43,300 nucleotides of DNA from Acidaminococcaceae bacterium (GCA_017405945.1 JAFQZL010000011.1:1-43300), one strand, 5' to 3'; positions 25,811-36,376 are shown, numbered from the stretch's first letter. The notes: generated by a model not told the origin, from the sequence alone. Translations and numbers: made by a program.

Positions 25811-25845
25811 CCTGCTGCTTACAGGCTCATAAACAGAAAGACCGG

Positions 25846-27255
25846 CTAATTCCCACTGTTGTCCAAAATCATAAAGGCTTCCACATGGAGTGACGCGTCT
25901 GACTCCACTGTAATATGGCAGGACAGTTCCCGGTTCCAGTCCTTTACCAAATACTGTTGCAGATATTCCGTTTCCAGCGGGTGCGTTACCACAAGAATCT
26001 CCTTCGCGCTCCCCTGCTTCTTCAGCAAGCCGCGGATCCGGCGCTTGATTTCCAGGGCAATGGCTTCTTTTGACTGTACCCGCCCGCTCCCGCTGCACAC
26101 CGGGCAATCGGAAAACAGCACCGCTTCCAGATTCTGCCTTGATTTTTTTCTGGTAATTTCCACCAGATTCAATACCGTAATATCCTGAATCCGGGGGCGC
26201 ATCTTGTCTCCGGCAAAAGAATCTTCCAGCACAGCAAGAACTTCCTGACGGTTCTCTTCGCTGTGCATATCAATAAAATCAACTACAATGATGCCGCCAA
26301 TATCCCGCAGGCGCAGCTGGTGTGCAATCTCACGGGCAGCCTGCCGGTTGATTTCCATAATAGTTTCTTCCAGGTTGTTCTTTCCGATGTAACTGCCACT
26401 GTTGACGTCTATGACGGTCATGGCCTCAGTGTGGTCGATGACCAGGTAACCGCCGCTGGGGAGTTCAACCCTCCGGTCTGCCAGAGACTCCAGTGTATCC
26501 CCCAGGCCAAAACCGGAAAACACGTCTTCCCCGCTGTCCCACAGCTTAAGCTCCGTATTTTCCACATCTTTCATCTCTGACAGCAGGGCCTGAATCCGCT
26601 GGAAAGCTTCCGGATTATCCACAACGATTTCTTTTACATCCCTGGTAAAATAATCTCGCACCATGCGCACTGACAAATCCAGTTCCCGGTGCAGGAAAGC
26701 CGGAGCTTTCGCACGTTTTGCCCTGGCTGCCACTACATTCCATTCGGCAATCAGATTGTTGATATCCGTTTCTAAAACTTCTGCCGAGACGCCTTCGGCT
26801 TCTGTACGCAGTACAATACCCATGCCCGGATGTCTTAATTTTTCCGCGAGGCTCCGCAGTCTGGCTCTTTCTTCTTCATCCGTTATCTTCCGGGAGATTC
26901 CGATATTATCTGAGAACGGGAATAACACGGCATAGTGTCCCGGAAACGTAATTTCCCGGCTGGCTGTCGGACCCTTTGTTCCCCTGGGATCTTTAGTGAT
27001 CTGAATCATAACGGAAGCGCCCTCTGTCAGGTCCTGAGAATCTCCCAGATACAAAAACGCGTTCTGATCCAGCCCGATATCGATAAATGCGGCCTGAATT
27101 CCCCGCACAATATTGCTGACCCGGCCCAGAAAAATACTGCCTACCAGGTGGGCAGACATGGCCCGTTCAACCATAAACTCCTGCAATATGCCATTATCCA
27201 CCAGCCCCATCCTGACTTCCTCCGGAGTACTGCTGATGATGATCTGCTGCGGCAT
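25846..27255 (-). CDS. rng: Ribonuclease G/E
   Basis: 469 residues, the RNase G size without the long RNase E C-terminal scaffold. An S1 domain lies near residues 35-110 (VGSIFLGRVSNIVRGIQAAFIDIG). Catalytic aspartates are in AMTVIDVNSGSYIG and GGIIVVDFIDMHSEEN. The zinc-link CPVCSGSGRV follows at about residue 385. It cleaves single-stranded RNA with a 5'-monophosphate preference and matures rRNA. AAGGAGGGGAGACC precedes the ATG. It is the last gene of the run, next to the two radical-SAM-linked genes as in many Bacillota. Confidence 0.95.
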   Translation of the reverse strand: MPQQIIISSTPEEVRMGLVDNGILQEFMVERAMSAHLVGSIFLGRVSNIVRGIQAAFIDIGLDQNAFLYLGDSQDLTEGASVMIQITKDPRGTKGPTASREITFPGHYAVLFPFSDNIGISRKITDEEERARLRSLAEKLRHPGMGIVLRTEAEGVSAEVLETDINNLIAEWNVVAARAKRAKAPAFLHRELDLSVRMVRDYFTRDVKEIVVDNPEAFQRIQALLSEMKDVENTELKLWDSGEDVFSGFGLGDTLESLADRRVELPSGGYLVIDHTEAMTVIDVNSGSYIGKNNLEETIMEINRQAAREIAHQLRLRDIGGIIVVDFIDMHSEENRQEVLAVLEDSFAGDKMRPRIQDITVLNLVEITRKKSRQNLEAVLFSDCPVCSGSGRVQSKEAIALEIKRRIRGLLKKQGSAKEILVVTHPLETEYLQQYLVKDWNRELSCHITVESDASLHVEAFMILDNSGN

Positions 27256-27358
27256 TGGTCTCCCCTCCTTGTCTGTCTTTTTATCTGATAAAATACGGAA
27301 CCGTCACTTCCGCTTACATTGGCAACACATATATTCAGCCTGTGCCGTCCGGTTATAA

Positions 27359-28063
27359 CTATCCCTGTTCAAACAACGTGTCCAGCATAGGCCATTTATT
27401 TCCCATCTCATCCACACGGTACAGGTCCATCCGTTCAATATCCGCCTTTTCCACCGGTAGCTGCAAACCGTACTGTTCATTCAGTGTATTGAGCAGATCC
27501 ACTGCTTTCATACTGCCGTCACGGGTAATGCGGCAATGGAAATGCAGCTCTGTTTCCTTTTCCCGCTGCACCGCCGACAACTCGGATATATAAAACTTCA
27601 CATCAATTCGCCTGACTTTTTCTTTGGCTTTGGGAGCCTGTTTTTCAAAAAACACGGCTTCTGCCCGGTTAAATGCCTCCACCGCCGGCGCAATGTCCCC
27701 CGTCCAGGGAAGCGTTACCCGGTACTCCGCACCCCCTGCCACGCTCATGAGAGCCGGGGCGCTGTTGTCCACCGCGTCCACTGCCAGCACCCGGATGCCC
27801 CGGGGCAGCGCTTTCTGCAACGCTTCTGCCGCTTCCAGCGGATGAACCGGTTCCGTCAGTTCCAGTTCTACAAATTCCGCATAACTGACGACTCCCACAC
27901 CTAACGCAGATGCCAGGGAATATTTCATATGAGGATTAAACCCCTGGGAATAGGCCGCCGGTAATTTGGCCCGCCGTATGGCCCGGCCAATGGTGCGTAC
28001 ATACTCCAGGTGGGAAATGAAACGGATCTCTTTCTCCTTGGTAATCTGAAACCGCAGCTTCAT
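27359..28063 (-). CDS. TIGR03936-type radical-SAM-linked protein (DUF2344)
   Basis: 234 residues. The N-terminus (KEIRFISHLEYVRTIGRAIRRAKLPAAYSQGFNPHMKYSLA) is typical of the DUF2344 family, which is nearly always encoded next to the TIGR03960 radical SAM protein or fused to it. Here its ATG overlaps the partner's stop codon (ATGA). No radical SAM cysteines are in this protein. The biochemical role is not known to me; neighbourhood suggests a link to RNA or ribosome-related modification, but that is inference. Confidence 0.88.
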   Translation of the reverse strand: MKLRFQITKEKEIRFISHLEYVRTIGRAIRRAKLPAAYSQGFNPHMKYSLASALGVGVVSYAEFVELELTEPVHPLEAAEALQKALPRGIRVLAVDAVDNSAPALMSVAGGAEYRVTLPWTGDIAPAVEAFNRAEAVFFEKQAPKAKEKVRRIDVKFYISELSAVQREKETELHFHCRITRDGSMKAVDLLNTLNEQYGLQLPVEKADIERMDLYRVDEMGNKWPMLDTLFEQG

Positions 28064-30033
28064 TCCGCCTCACCTCCCTCTTTCGGCAGACCGGGCCGTT
28101 GGGTTGCGGCACTGTAACCTTGATTATCCCCATCGGCCATCTTTTCTGCCAGAGAAACAAAGCCCTTTTCTTTTGATGCGTCATAGGCCCTGCCGCTCCA
28201 GTCCATAACCGGAACACCCAGCCGCTGGCACACACCGCAGCCGTTGCAATGGCCCTGCCGGCAGTCTGCTGTCAGCAATCCCTGCTTTGCCTTTTTATAC
28301 TCACTGGCCAGGAACGCCCGGTTCACCGCAGGCTGCAGATGCTCCCAGGGGAACACCTCTTGATCGCCCCGCACCCGGTGATTATAAAAATCAGGATCCA
28401 GTCCGCAATCCTGCAACACCTGCTGCCAGCGTTCAAAATCAAACACATCCGCCCAGCCGTCAAAGCGCTGCCCGCGCTGCCAGGCCAGATACAACGCCTT
28501 GCCCAGACGGCGGTCGCCACGGGCGAAGACACCTTCCATAATACTGGTCTTCCCGTCATGATACTGGAAAGTAATATTTTTGACACGTGTGGCCTCAATC
28601 AGAAGGCCCTGCTTCCGGCGAATCTCCTCCAGCGTATCCTGCGGTGCCCACTGAAACGCCGTATAGGGTTTCGGCACAAAGGAGGACGCACTGATGGTTA
28701 CCTGGCAGCCTCCTTTGCCTGTAATCTCTTTAAACTTCCACTGTACCTTTTTCGCCAGCCGGGCAATGGCCAGCACATCCTCATCCGTCTCACCGGGCAG
28801 GCCGATCATGAAATACAGTTTAACTTTTTTCCAGCCGTTGGCAAAGGCCGCACTCACCGCGTGCAGCAGGTCTTCTTCCGTAACGCCCTTGTTGATTACG
28901 TCACGCATCCGCTGACTGCCCGCCTCCGGCGCAAACGTCAGGCCGCTCTTCCGCACCGCCTGCACCTTTTTGGCCACGTCAACACTGAACGCGTCAATGC
29001 GCAAGCTGGGCAAAGATACACTGACCTTCCTGTCCTTAAAGTCTGCAATCATAGTATCTAAAAACGGTCCCAGGCAGGAATAATCTGCCGTACTTAAAGA
29101 CACCAGAGAAATTTCCTCGTAGCCCGTATTATCCACCTGCTTATGGGCAAGCTCCCGTAATACTTCCGGCCGGCGCTCCCGCACGGGACGGTACACCATC
29201 CCCGCATGGCAGAAGCGGCACCCCCGGCTGCAGCCCCGGAACATTTCCAGCATGATGCGGTCGTGTACGATCTCCCCAAACGGAACTACCGGCGCTGTGG
29301 GAAAATCTACATTATTTAAATCCGCCACCACCCGTTTGGTCACGGTGGCCGGAGCGTCCGGTGTATTAGGAGTCACTGCCTTTATTGTAAAATCTTCATT
29401 GTAAGTTACATCATAAAAAGAAGGAACATAGACACCCGGAATCCGGACTGCCCGGTGGAGAAATTCCTGCCTGCCTCCCGGTTTTCCTTCCCGTTTCCAG
29501 TTACGGTAACAGGTCAGGACTTCCGGCAGCGCTTCTTCCCCTTCCCCCAAAATAGCAAAATCAATCACATCCGCCAGAGGCTCCGGATTGAATACGCAAG
29601 GTCCTCCAACCACAACAAAAGGTTCCTCGTCCCCACGCTCCGCCGCAAGAACGGAAACACCGCCCAGGTCCAGCATGTTCAGGATATTGGTGTAGCTCAG
29701 CTCATACTGCAGGGTAAATCCCACCAGGTCACATTCGCAAAGAGCCTTTTTGGTTTCCAGGGTAGTGAGTACAATATTGCGTTCCCGCATCAGCTGCTCC
29801 ATGTCGATCCAGGGAGCATAAGCCCGTTCCGCCGCAATGCCTTCCATTTTATTGACCAGATGATATAAAATTTTAAAGCCCAGATAGCTCATTCCCACTT
29901 CATACACATCGGGGAACGCCAGAGCGATCCGCACTTCTGCTTCTTCCTTGAAAATACTGCCAAACTCCCCGCCGGTATACCGGGCCGGTTTCTTCACCGC
30001 CGCCAGCATGTTAATGGCCAGTTCCTTGTTCAT
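28060..30033 (-). CDS. TIGR03960-type B12-binding-domain radical SAM protein
   Basis: 657 residues. The N-terminal part (residues about 30-180) resembles the cobalamin-binding-like domain (VRIALAFPDVYEVGMSYLGFKILYHLVN). The radical SAM core has the CxxxCxxC cluster motif in RGCSRGCRFCHAGMVYRP near residue 272. A later cysteine set in CRQGHCNGCGVCQRLG (about residue 607) could bind a second cluster. It is paired with the DUF2344 gene with a four-base overlap and follows rodA by 22 bases. The substrate is unknown. Confidence 0.9.
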   Translation of the reverse strand: MNKELAINMLAAVKKPARYTGGEFGSIFKEEAEVRIALAFPDVYEVGMSYLGFKILYHLVNKMEGIAAERAYAPWIDMEQLMRERNIVLTTLETKKALCECDLVGFTLQYELSYTNILNMLDLGGVSVLAAERGDEEPFVVVGGPCVFNPEPLADVIDFAILGEGEEALPEVLTCYRNWKREGKPGGRQEFLHRAVRIPGVYVPSFYDVTYNEDFTIKAVTPNTPDAPATVTKRVVADLNNVDFPTAPVVPFGEIVHDRIMLEMFRGCSRGCRFCHAGMVYRPVRERRPEVLRELAHKQVDNTGYEEISLVSLSTADYSCLGPFLDTMIADFKDRKVSVSLPSLRIDAFSVDVAKKVQAVRKSGLTFAPEAGSQRMRDVINKGVTEEDLLHAVSAAFANGWKKVKLYFMIGLPGETDEDVLAIARLAKKVQWKFKEITGKGGCQVTISASSFVPKPYTAFQWAPQDTLEEIRRKQGLLIEATRVKNITFQYHDGKTSIMEGVFARGDRRLGKALYLAWQRGQRFDGWADVFDFERWQQVLQDCGLDPDFYNHRVRGDQEVFPWEHLQPAVNRAFLASEYKKAKQGLLTADCRQGHCNGCGVCQRLGVPVMDWSGRAYDASKEKGFVSLAEKMADGDNQGYSAATQRPGLPKEGGEAE

Positions 30034-30055
30034 GTGAGAGCCTCCAAATAATCAT

Positions 30056-31156
30056 CTAAAACTGCAACCTTGTATGCCGTACATTAATATTCAATAATAC
30101 CCCTGCCAGAAGCATATTGGTAGTCAGTGAACTGACCCCGTAGCTGAGAAACGGCAGCGGCACCCCTGTTACCGGCATGATGCCGATAGTCATACCCACG
30201 TTTACAAGTACATGGAACAGATACATGCCTGTAATGCCTGTAGCCAGCAATGTCCCAAAACGGTCCTCCGCGTTCAGCGCAATCGTCATTCCCCGCCAGA
30301 TTAATATCATGTACAATAATAAAATGACAACAGCCCCGACAAAGCCAAATTCTTCCCCCGCTACCGCAAAGATAAAATCCGTATGGTTCTCCGGCAAAAA
30401 GTCCAGCTGGCTCTGGGTTCCCTGCATCCAGCCTTTGCCCCACAGCATGCCGCTGCCGATGGCGATCTTGGACTGGATCACGTGGTATCCGGCCCCGAAA
30501 GGATCCAGTTCAGGATCCAGAAAGACACGGATACGGTTTCTCTGGTATTCATGTAAAAACTGCCATAATACCGGGGCCGCACAGGCAAACACCCCGGTCA
30601 GGACAGCAATCCATCTGATTTTAAAGCCGCATATCCAGAACATGGAAAATGCAATGGCCGCAAAGACCAGGGCTGTTCCCAGATCCGGCTGCCGCAGCAC
30701 CAGCACAAAGGGGACCAGCATAAACAGGCAGGCCGGCAGATAATCTCTCCACTGTTCCAGATATTCACTGCGTTCATCCAAAAACGCGGCCAGACAAACA
30801 ATCATAAAAGCTTTGGAAAATTCGCTGGGCTGAAAAGTCACCGGACCGATCTGGATCCATCGCTGGGCTCCCAGGCTGGCGTGACCGAAAAACATGACCC
30901 CCAGAAGCAACAGTACCGTAAAGCCGTATAAAGGCAGGGCAATCCGTTTTAACGAATGGTAGTCAAGAGAAATAATCCCGACTGCCAGAAGGACATCCAC
31001 CAACAGGAAAAGTCCCTGCCGCTGAATAAAGCGATTGTGTCCCGTTACAACCGCATCACCATGGGTAGCGCTGGCAATCAGTACCATGCCGGTAACACTC
31101 AACAGCAGAATGGTCCATATTAAAATCCAGTCCAGATTGCGTAAATACCGACGCAA
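30056..31156 (-). CDS. rodA: Rod shape-determining peptidoglycan glycosyltransferase RodA
   Basis: 366 residues starting at a TTG with AAAGGAAA upstream, four bases after the PBP2 stop. About ten membrane segments are visible. SEDS-family marks include ASLGAQRWIQIGPVTFQPSEFSK, LRQPDLGTALVF with the catalytic Asp loop, ENHTDFIFAVAGEEFGFVGA, and MPVTGVPLPFLSYGVSSL. RodA polymerises lipid II along the side wall together with PBP2. Pairing with mrdA and mreBCD identifies it as RodA rather than FtsW. Confidence 0.95.
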   Translation of the reverse strand: MRRYLRNLDWILIWTILLLSVTGMVLIASATHGDAVVTGHNRFIQRQGLFLLVDVLLAVGIISLDYHSLKRIALPLYGFTVLLLLGVMFFGHASLGAQRWIQIGPVTFQPSEFSKAFMIVCLAAFLDERSEYLEQWRDYLPACLFMLVPFVLVLRQPDLGTALVFAAIAFSMFWICGFKIRWIAVLTGVFACAAPVLWQFLHEYQRNRIRVFLDPELDPFGAGYHVIQSKIAIGSGMLWGKGWMQGTQSQLDFLPENHTDFIFAVAGEEFGFVGAVVILLLYMILIWRGMTIALNAEDRFGTLLATGITGMYLFHVLVNVGMTIGIMPVTGVPLPFLSYGVSSLTTNMLLAGVLLNINVRHTRLQF

Positions 31157-31160
31157 TGTA

Positions 31161-32957
31161 TTATTTCCTTTCTGCTTTCAATTTTCCTGTAAGGTAATCT
31201 TCCAGCACTTCATATACGACAGGGCCGGAAGCTGTGGCGCCATAGGTTCCCTGCTCCACGATACAGGCAATGACCAGGTCCGGTTTCTCTGCCGGCGCAT
31301 AGGCGATAAACCAGCCGTGGTCCTGCCCGTGAGGATTCTCCGCAGTCCCGGTCTTGCCTGCTACAGGAACCGGCAATCCGGAAAACCAGGCGCCGGTGCC
31401 TCCCGGCTGGGTCACACCCTTCAATCCTTTCTGAATCAGCTGAACGGTCCGGGGCTCCAGTTCCAGCCTGCGGCTTTGGGGCCGCTTCGGTGTTTCATAC
31501 ACACTGCCGTCCGCGTTGACGATCTTCTCCACCAGATAAGGGGGATGGATCACTCCGTCAGCTGCCACCGCAGCCAGCATCTGGCAGATCTGGATAGGCG
31601 TTACTAATGTCAGGCCCTGCCCGATAGCAGCATTAAAGGTATCACCTAACGTCCACTCTTCGTTAAATACTTTTTTCTTGGCCGCCGGTCCGGCAATCAG
31701 CCCGGAGGATTCTCCTGCCAGTTCAATACCGGTAGGCCTGCCAAATCCATATTGCGCTGCATAGGCGTTCAGGTTTTCAATGCCAGCCCTGCGCCCCATT
31801 TCATAAAAATATACATTGTCCGACATGGCGAAGGCCGTCTGGAAATTAATCCAGCCCAACGCTTCCCCGCCGGCATTGCCCATGTCGGCCAGCCAGTGCT
31901 TCCCGGAGTCAAAAATCAACTCTTCCGGCGTCACTTTATGTTTATCCAGCGCAGCCGAACCTGTTACCACTTTAAAGGTAGAGCCGGCCGGATATTCTCC
32001 GTTAATCGCTTTATTTGTCAGCGGATGGAAAACATTTTCATTAATCAGTTTCCAATGGGCTGAAGATATGCCGCCCACAAACCAGTTGGGGTCATATCCC
32101 GGACGGGAGACCAGCGCCCGCACCGCGCCGGTGTTCGGATCCATGGCTACCGCCGCCGCCCCGTAGGCATTGGGCGCAATCCCGCTGCTGCGCAAGGCGG
32201 CCATCTGTTTATCCAATACCCGTTCCAGATCCTGCTGCAAGGCAAAATCCAGCGTCAGCACCAGACCTTTACCGGAAACAGGAGCCTGTCCCGCCAGTTC
32301 GCGTACTACCCGGCCCCTTACATCCACTTCTTCCGTCCTGCGTCCGGTCTGCCCCCGCAGCACGGAATCATAGACAAACTCCAGACCTTCCTTCCCCACA
32401 ATGCTGCCTGGGGAAAGGCCTTTATATTTGCCCTGCTTTATCTGCTTTTCCGAAACTTCGCCCACATACCCCAACACATGAGCTGCCGATGTACCGTACA
32501 AATAATGACGCATAGGCTGCAGGTTCAGCGAAATACCCGGCAAATCCTTCAGATGTTCTTCCAGCGATGTAATTTCCCGGGGCGTCAGTTCGCTTTTGAC
32601 CATGATCTGCTCATAGGTGCCCGCCGCCCGGTCAGCTTTTTCCCGGATCACATCCGGCTGCATTGCCAGCAGGCGGGCCAGCAGGTCCACTTCCGCATCC
32701 GAAAAGGAGTGCCCTGCCTGCAGGCTGAGCACATACCCCGGCGAACTGTCTGCCAGCACCTTGCCGTGTACATCCATAATCCGGCCCCGGGGCGCCATGA
32801 TTACCGTGCTGCGCATACGGTTGCCGTCGGCCTGCTTCCCGTAATACAACCCTTTATAAAGCTGCAGCCAGGCCAGCCTGCCGCCTAAGACCACAAACAC
32901 AGCCAGCGCCGCCGCAAGCATCTTTTTTAACCGATCCCCACTGGTATGGTTCAGCAA
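31161..32957 (-). CDS. mrdA: Penicillin-binding protein 2 (elongasome transpeptidase)
   Basis: 598 residues from a TTG with AAAGGG eight bases upstream; an internal ATG 12 codons later is possible. One membrane anchor lies near residues 11-30. The dimerisation domain shows APRGRIMDVHGKVLADSSPGY. The transpeptidase domain has the serine in EYPAGSTFKVVTGSAAL (SxxK), MSDNVYFYEMG (SxN) and AGKTGTAENP (KTG). It cross-links peptidoglycan made by RodA during elongation. It lies between mreD and rodA. Confidence 0.95.
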   Translation of the reverse strand: MLNHTSGDRLKKMLAAALAVFVVLGGRLAWLQLYKGLYYGKQADGNRMRSTVIMAPRGRIMDVHGKVLADSSPGYVLSLQAGHSFSDAEVDLLARLLAMQPDVIREKADRAAGTYEQIMVKSELTPREITSLEEHLKDLPGISLNLQPMRHYLYGTSAAHVLGYVGEVSEKQIKQGKYKGLSPGSIVGKEGLEFVYDSVLRGQTGRRTEEVDVRGRVVRELAGQAPVSGKGLVLTLDFALQQDLERVLDKQMAALRSSGIAPNAYGAAAVAMDPNTGAVRALVSRPGYDPNWFVGGISSAHWKLINENVFHPLTNKAINGEYPAGSTFKVVTGSAALDKHKVTPEELIFDSGKHWLADMGNAGGEALGWINFQTAFAMSDNVYFYEMGRRAGIENLNAYAAQYGFGRPTGIELAGESSGLIAGPAAKKKVFNEEWTLGDTFNAAIGQGLTLVTPIQICQMLAAVAADGVIHPPYLVEKIVNADGSVYETPKRPQSRRLELEPRTVQLIQKGLKGVTQPGGTGAWFSGLPVPVAGKTGTAENPHGQDHGWFIAYAPAEKPDLVIACIVEQGTYGATASGPVVYEVLEDYLTGKLKAERK

Positions 32958-33042
32958 CGCAATAACCCTTTCAAAACTACATTGATTCCGTCCCGTTATT
33001 TCCCGTGCCGGAACCCAGATCAGTCACCTGCATATTCTTTAT

Positions 33043-33543
33043 TTAGTATGTCACATCGTCTTCCGCCACCCACCGGTACAAAGCCAGCAGGACACGGGTG
33101 ACAGGCAGCACCAGCAGCATATTTCCCAGGCAATACAGCAGTGAATCCTGCAGATACAGGAAAAGAGCCGCTTTCCCAAAACCGGCCAGCCAGAATACCG
33201 GCACCGCATATAAAGAACGCAGCAACAGACTGACAAAACCGATAATCAGAACATGATACCCGTAGTTGTTTTTGAAGATCATTTCCTTGATGCTGCCGGT
33301 ACCGTAACCCACCAGCCCGCGCGTCAGCACATAAAAGCCAAACACCGCGGGAGAAGAGACGTCCTGCAGAAGGCCGAAGGCCAGGCCGCAGACAAGACCG
33401 GCCCGGGCACCGTAAAACAATCCCACACTATAAATAAAAAGCAAGGGCAAGTCGAAAAACAGATTGCCCCCAAAACACCCTAAAGAAGTCGTCTGCAACA
33501 CCAGAACAACAAACGCAGCGGCAATCCATGACCACATTCTCAT
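33043..33543 (-). CDS. mreD: Rod shape-determining protein MreD
   Basis: 166 residues, almost entirely hydrophobic, with five or six membrane segments. FGLLQDVSSPAVFGFYVLTRGLVGYG is the most conserved MreD stretch. Its start overlaps the mreC stop by four bases. MreD is a membrane partner of MreC and PBP2 in the elongasome. The gap to mrdA holds no clear terminator. Confidence 0.9.
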   Translation of the reverse strand: MRMWSWIAAAFVVLVLQTTSLGCFGGNLFFDLPLLFIYSVGLFYGARAGLVCGLAFGLLQDVSSPAVFGFYVLTRGLVGYGTGSIKEMIFKNNYGYHVLIIGFVSLLLRSLYAVPVFWLAGFGKAALFLYLQDSLLYCLGNMLLVLPVTRVLLALYRWVAEDDVTY

Positions 33544-34409
33544 GGTTTGGCCTCCCCGGCTTCTTCCGCTATTTCTTTTTCGATACGCCGCTTAACATCT
33601 TCCTGTATAATAACAAACACCCTGTCCGGACGGCTGAGGTCGGCTGCCGGCTCGATCTGCACCAGTTTCTGCAGACCTGTAACATCTGCCTCTACACCTT
33701 TCACCGTACCAATAAACAAGCCTGCCGGATATTTTCCGCCAATGCCGCTGGTCACCAGCATATCGCCAGCCTGCACATCATCGTCCCGGCCAAAATATTC
33801 ACCCTGCAGCAGGGAACGGTTCGGCCCCTGACCCGTGAGCACACCTACGGCGCGGGATTCCCTGCGCAGCACCCTGATCCCGATGCGTGACCGGCTTGCG
33901 GAAATCAGCATAAAACGGCTGTAGTGACGGTAAACCTGATCCACCACGCCGGCCACCCCGTCGCTGGTAGTTACCACCATGCCGGCGAGCACCCCGTCAG
34001 CGCTGCCTTTATCCAAAAAGAAAAATTCATGCAGGTCCCCCAGGCTCACGCCAATCACCCGGGCAGGCAGCATCGTCAGTTCTTCCTTCTGCTGCCTGTA
34101 GCCTGCCATCGCCAGCAATTCCGTGTTTTCAGCCTCCAGCTTTTTCAGCCGGTACTCCGCGCTGCGAAGGGATTCCAGTTCCTTTTTCAGCCGGCTGTTC
34201 TCTTCCTGTAAGGTGGCATTCAGCCGCCGGTTTTCACGAAACGATACAACCTCGTCATTTATCCGGCGGACCGCCGCATTAACAGGCAGCAACACGGTGT
34301 TCACAACCGCGTTCACTAACGGGAAGCGCCACCGCTGATGCACAGCCAGTACCATGCACGCGCACATCCCCAGCACGGCCAGCACCGTCACAAACTGCTG
34401 CTTTTTCAT
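33540..34409 (-). CDS. mreC: Rod shape-determining protein MreC
   Basis: 289 residues. There is one membrane segment at residues about 8-25, a periplasmic coiled coil at about 60-105 (ENRRLNATLQEENSRLKKEL), then the two beta domains with ARVIGVSLGDLHEFFFLDKGSADG, MVVTTSDGVAGVVDQVY and VTSGIGGKYPAGLFIGTV. MreC links the MreB filaments to PBP2. It lies between mreB and mreD. Confidence 0.94.
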   Translation of the reverse strand: MKKQQFVTVLAVLGMCACMVLAVHQRWRFPLVNAVVNTVLLPVNAAVRRINDEVVSFRENRRLNATLQEENSRLKKELESLRSAEYRLKKLEAENTELLAMAGYRQQKEELTMLPARVIGVSLGDLHEFFFLDKGSADGVLAGMVVTTSDGVAGVVDQVYRHYSRFMLISASRSRIGIRVLRRESRAVGVLTGQGPNRSLLQGEYFGRDDDVQAGDMLVTSGIGGKYPAGLFIGTVKGVEADVTGLQKLVQIEPAADLSRPDRVFVIIQEDVKRRIEKEIAEEAGEAKP

Positions 34410-34434
34410 AATCTACCATCCGGGATCCTATAAC

Positions 34435-35469
34435 TTACAGCTTGCTGCTGGAAGCCATAAAGCCTTTCTTATATGTGTCAATATTCTCCACGCAGATACC
34501 GGTTCCCAACACCACGCAGGCCAGCGCCTCATCACTGACGTATACCGGCATGCCGGTTTCCTTGCTGATCAGCTTGTCAAGATTCCGCAGCAAAGAAGAC
34601 CCCCCTGTCATGATAATGCCGTGGTCGATGATATCCGAAGCCAGTTCCGGCGGCGTCCTCTCCAGTGTATTACGCACCGCGTCCACGATACTCGCTACGG
34701 GTTCCGCAATACCGGTGCAGACCTGGTTTGCATTGATTGTCAGATTCTTGGGCAGACCGCTGACCAGGTCGCGGCCCCGGATCTCCATGGTATCCGGATT
34801 GTCAACAAACATGGCCGTTCCTAACGTAATCTTAATCTGCTCCGCCGTACGCTCGCCGATCAGCAGACTGAACGTCTTGCGGATATAACGGGAAATCGCG
34901 TCATCAATGGCATCCCCACCGGTACGGATGGAACGGGATACCACAATGCCGCCCAGGGAAATGACCGCTACTTCACAGGTACCGCCACCGATATCGACAA
35001 CCATGCTGCCGGTCGCCTCCTGCACCGGAAGACCGGCTCCGATAGCCGCCGCCATGGGTTCCTCGATCAGATAGGCTTCCCGGGCCCCCGCCTGAATCGC
35101 CGCGTCCACGACAGCACGTTTTTCCACTTCCGTCACGCCGCTGGGAACCCCTACAACGATGCGGGGCCGTACCAGGGAATGATACCCGATGGCTTTATGG
35201 ATAAAATATTTCAGCATGGACTGGGTAATGTCAAAATCCGCAATGACCCCGTCCTTCATGGGACGGATGGCAATGATGTTGCCCGGCGTGCGTCCGATCA
35301 TCTGCTTGGCCTCTGCGCCGATCTCCAGCACTTCGTTGGTTTCGCTGTCCACGGCCACTACCGAAGGCTCACGGATAATGATCCCTCTTCCTTTGCAATG
35401 CACCAGCGTATTGGCGGTGCCGAGGTCGATTCCCAAATCATGGGAAAATCTGGAGAATATGCTAAACAT
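34435..35469 (-). CDS. mreB: Rod shape-determining actin homologue MreB
   Basis: 344 residues. Actin-fold ATP site motifs are [20 protein letters not shown] (phosphate 1), [20 protein letters not shown] (phosphate 2) and [17 protein letters not shown] (adenosine). [14 protein letters not shown] and [18 protein letters not shown] are standard MreB blocks. It forms membrane-bound filaments that orient elongation, implying a rod or ovoid-rod cell rather than a true coccus, although some cocci retain the gene. Confidence 0.97.
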   Translation of the reverse strand: MFSIFSRFSHDLGIDLGTANTLVHCKGRGIIIREPSVVAVDSETNEVLEIGAEAKQMIGRTPGNIIAIRPMKDGVIADFDITQSMLKYFIHKAIGYHSLVRPRIVVGVPSGVTEVEKRAVVDAAIQAGAREAYLIEEPMAAAIGAGLPVQEATGSMVVDIGGGTCEVAVISLGGIVVSRSIRTGGDAIDDAISRYIRKTFSLLIGERTAEQIKITLGTAMFVDNPDTMEIRGRDLVSGLPKNLTINANQVCTGIAEPVASIVDAVRNTLERTPPELASDIIDHGIIMTGGSSLLRNLDKLISKETGMPVYVSDEALACVVLGTGICVENIDTYKKGFMASSSKL

Positions 35470-35574
35470 ACTGCTTTCACCCCATACAATCTTTCAAAAG
35501 CCGTACAGTCCTCCGCCTTTGCGGGAAAACCTGTCCCGGACACAAGTGTTATTTCGATATTTCAACAAGCCAGA

Positions 35575-36261
35575 CTACAGGTCGCCATGCTCCTTAAAAC
35601 TGTAATACCGCCCGTCGCCGATGACCAGATGATCCAGTAACGGGATTCCCAGAACTTTTCCAGCGTCTTCCAGCGCATGGGTCAGCTTGCGGTCCTCCGT
35701 ACTGGGATACGGATCTCCCGACGGATGGTTATGGGCCACCAGGATGCAGGCCGCATGCGCTGTCACGGCAGGCGCGAACACCTCCCTGGGATGCACCACG
35801 GCGCTGGTCAGGGACCCTTCCGCAATCTGTTCGGTCTTAATGATCCGGTTCTTTGTATTTAACAGCAGGACGATAAACTTTTCATGAGTCTCATTCCGTA
35901 GTCTGCCCATCAGATATTGCGCTCCATCGCCCGGCGAGGCGATATGTTTGGAGTCAATGGCTGATGCGCAGGCTATCCGCCTTCCCAGTTCCATCGCGGC
36001 CAGAATACGGGCGGCTCTGGCGTTGCCAAGGCCTTTGATGTGCCTGAATTCCTGCACCCTGTGCCAGCGGGCCACCTGCCGGTACAGCCCTTCGTTCCGG
36101 GTCATCTCTTCGGCGATACGCAGGGCGGAATACTCTTTCGTGCCGCTGCCGATCAGGATTGCCAGCAGCTCCGCGTTGGTCAGGGCTTCGGCCCCCTTAT
36201 TGCACAACCGTTCCCGGGGCCGGTCCTCTTCGCTCATTTCTTTAATTTTAAAATCCGACAA
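35575..36261 (-). CDS. radC: RadC family JAB-domain protein
   Basis: 228 residues. The N-terminal helix-hairpin-helix region (PRERLCNKGAEALTNAELLAILIGSGT, FRHIKGLGNARAARILAAMELGRR) is followed by the JAMM metalloprotease-like domain with HNHPSGDPYPSTED near residue 177, which keeps the His, His, Ser and Asp ligands. The family was once linked to DNA repair, but its activity is unsettled. Position directly upstream of mreB is the usual Bacillota arrangement. Confidence 0.94.
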   Translation of the reverse strand: MSDFKIKEMSEEDRPRERLCNKGAEALTNAELLAILIGSGTKEYSALRIAEEMTRNEGLYRQVARWHRVQEFRHIKGLGNARAARILAAMELGRRIACASAIDSKHIASPGDGAQYLMGRLRNETHEKFIVLLLNTKNRIIKTEQIAEGSLTSAVVHPREVFAPAVTAHAACILVAHNHPSGDPYPSTEDRKLTHALEDAGKVLGIPLLDHLVIGDGRYYSFKEHGDL

Positions 36262-36376
36262 ACTATCAGCTCCTTTTCTTTTTTTAATATACCTTTAAAA
36301 TGACTGCGCGGGAACTGTCCGGCTGGCGCCCGGCTGATGCGCTTCGCCTGTTCAACAGCCCCTGCACAGCAATTCA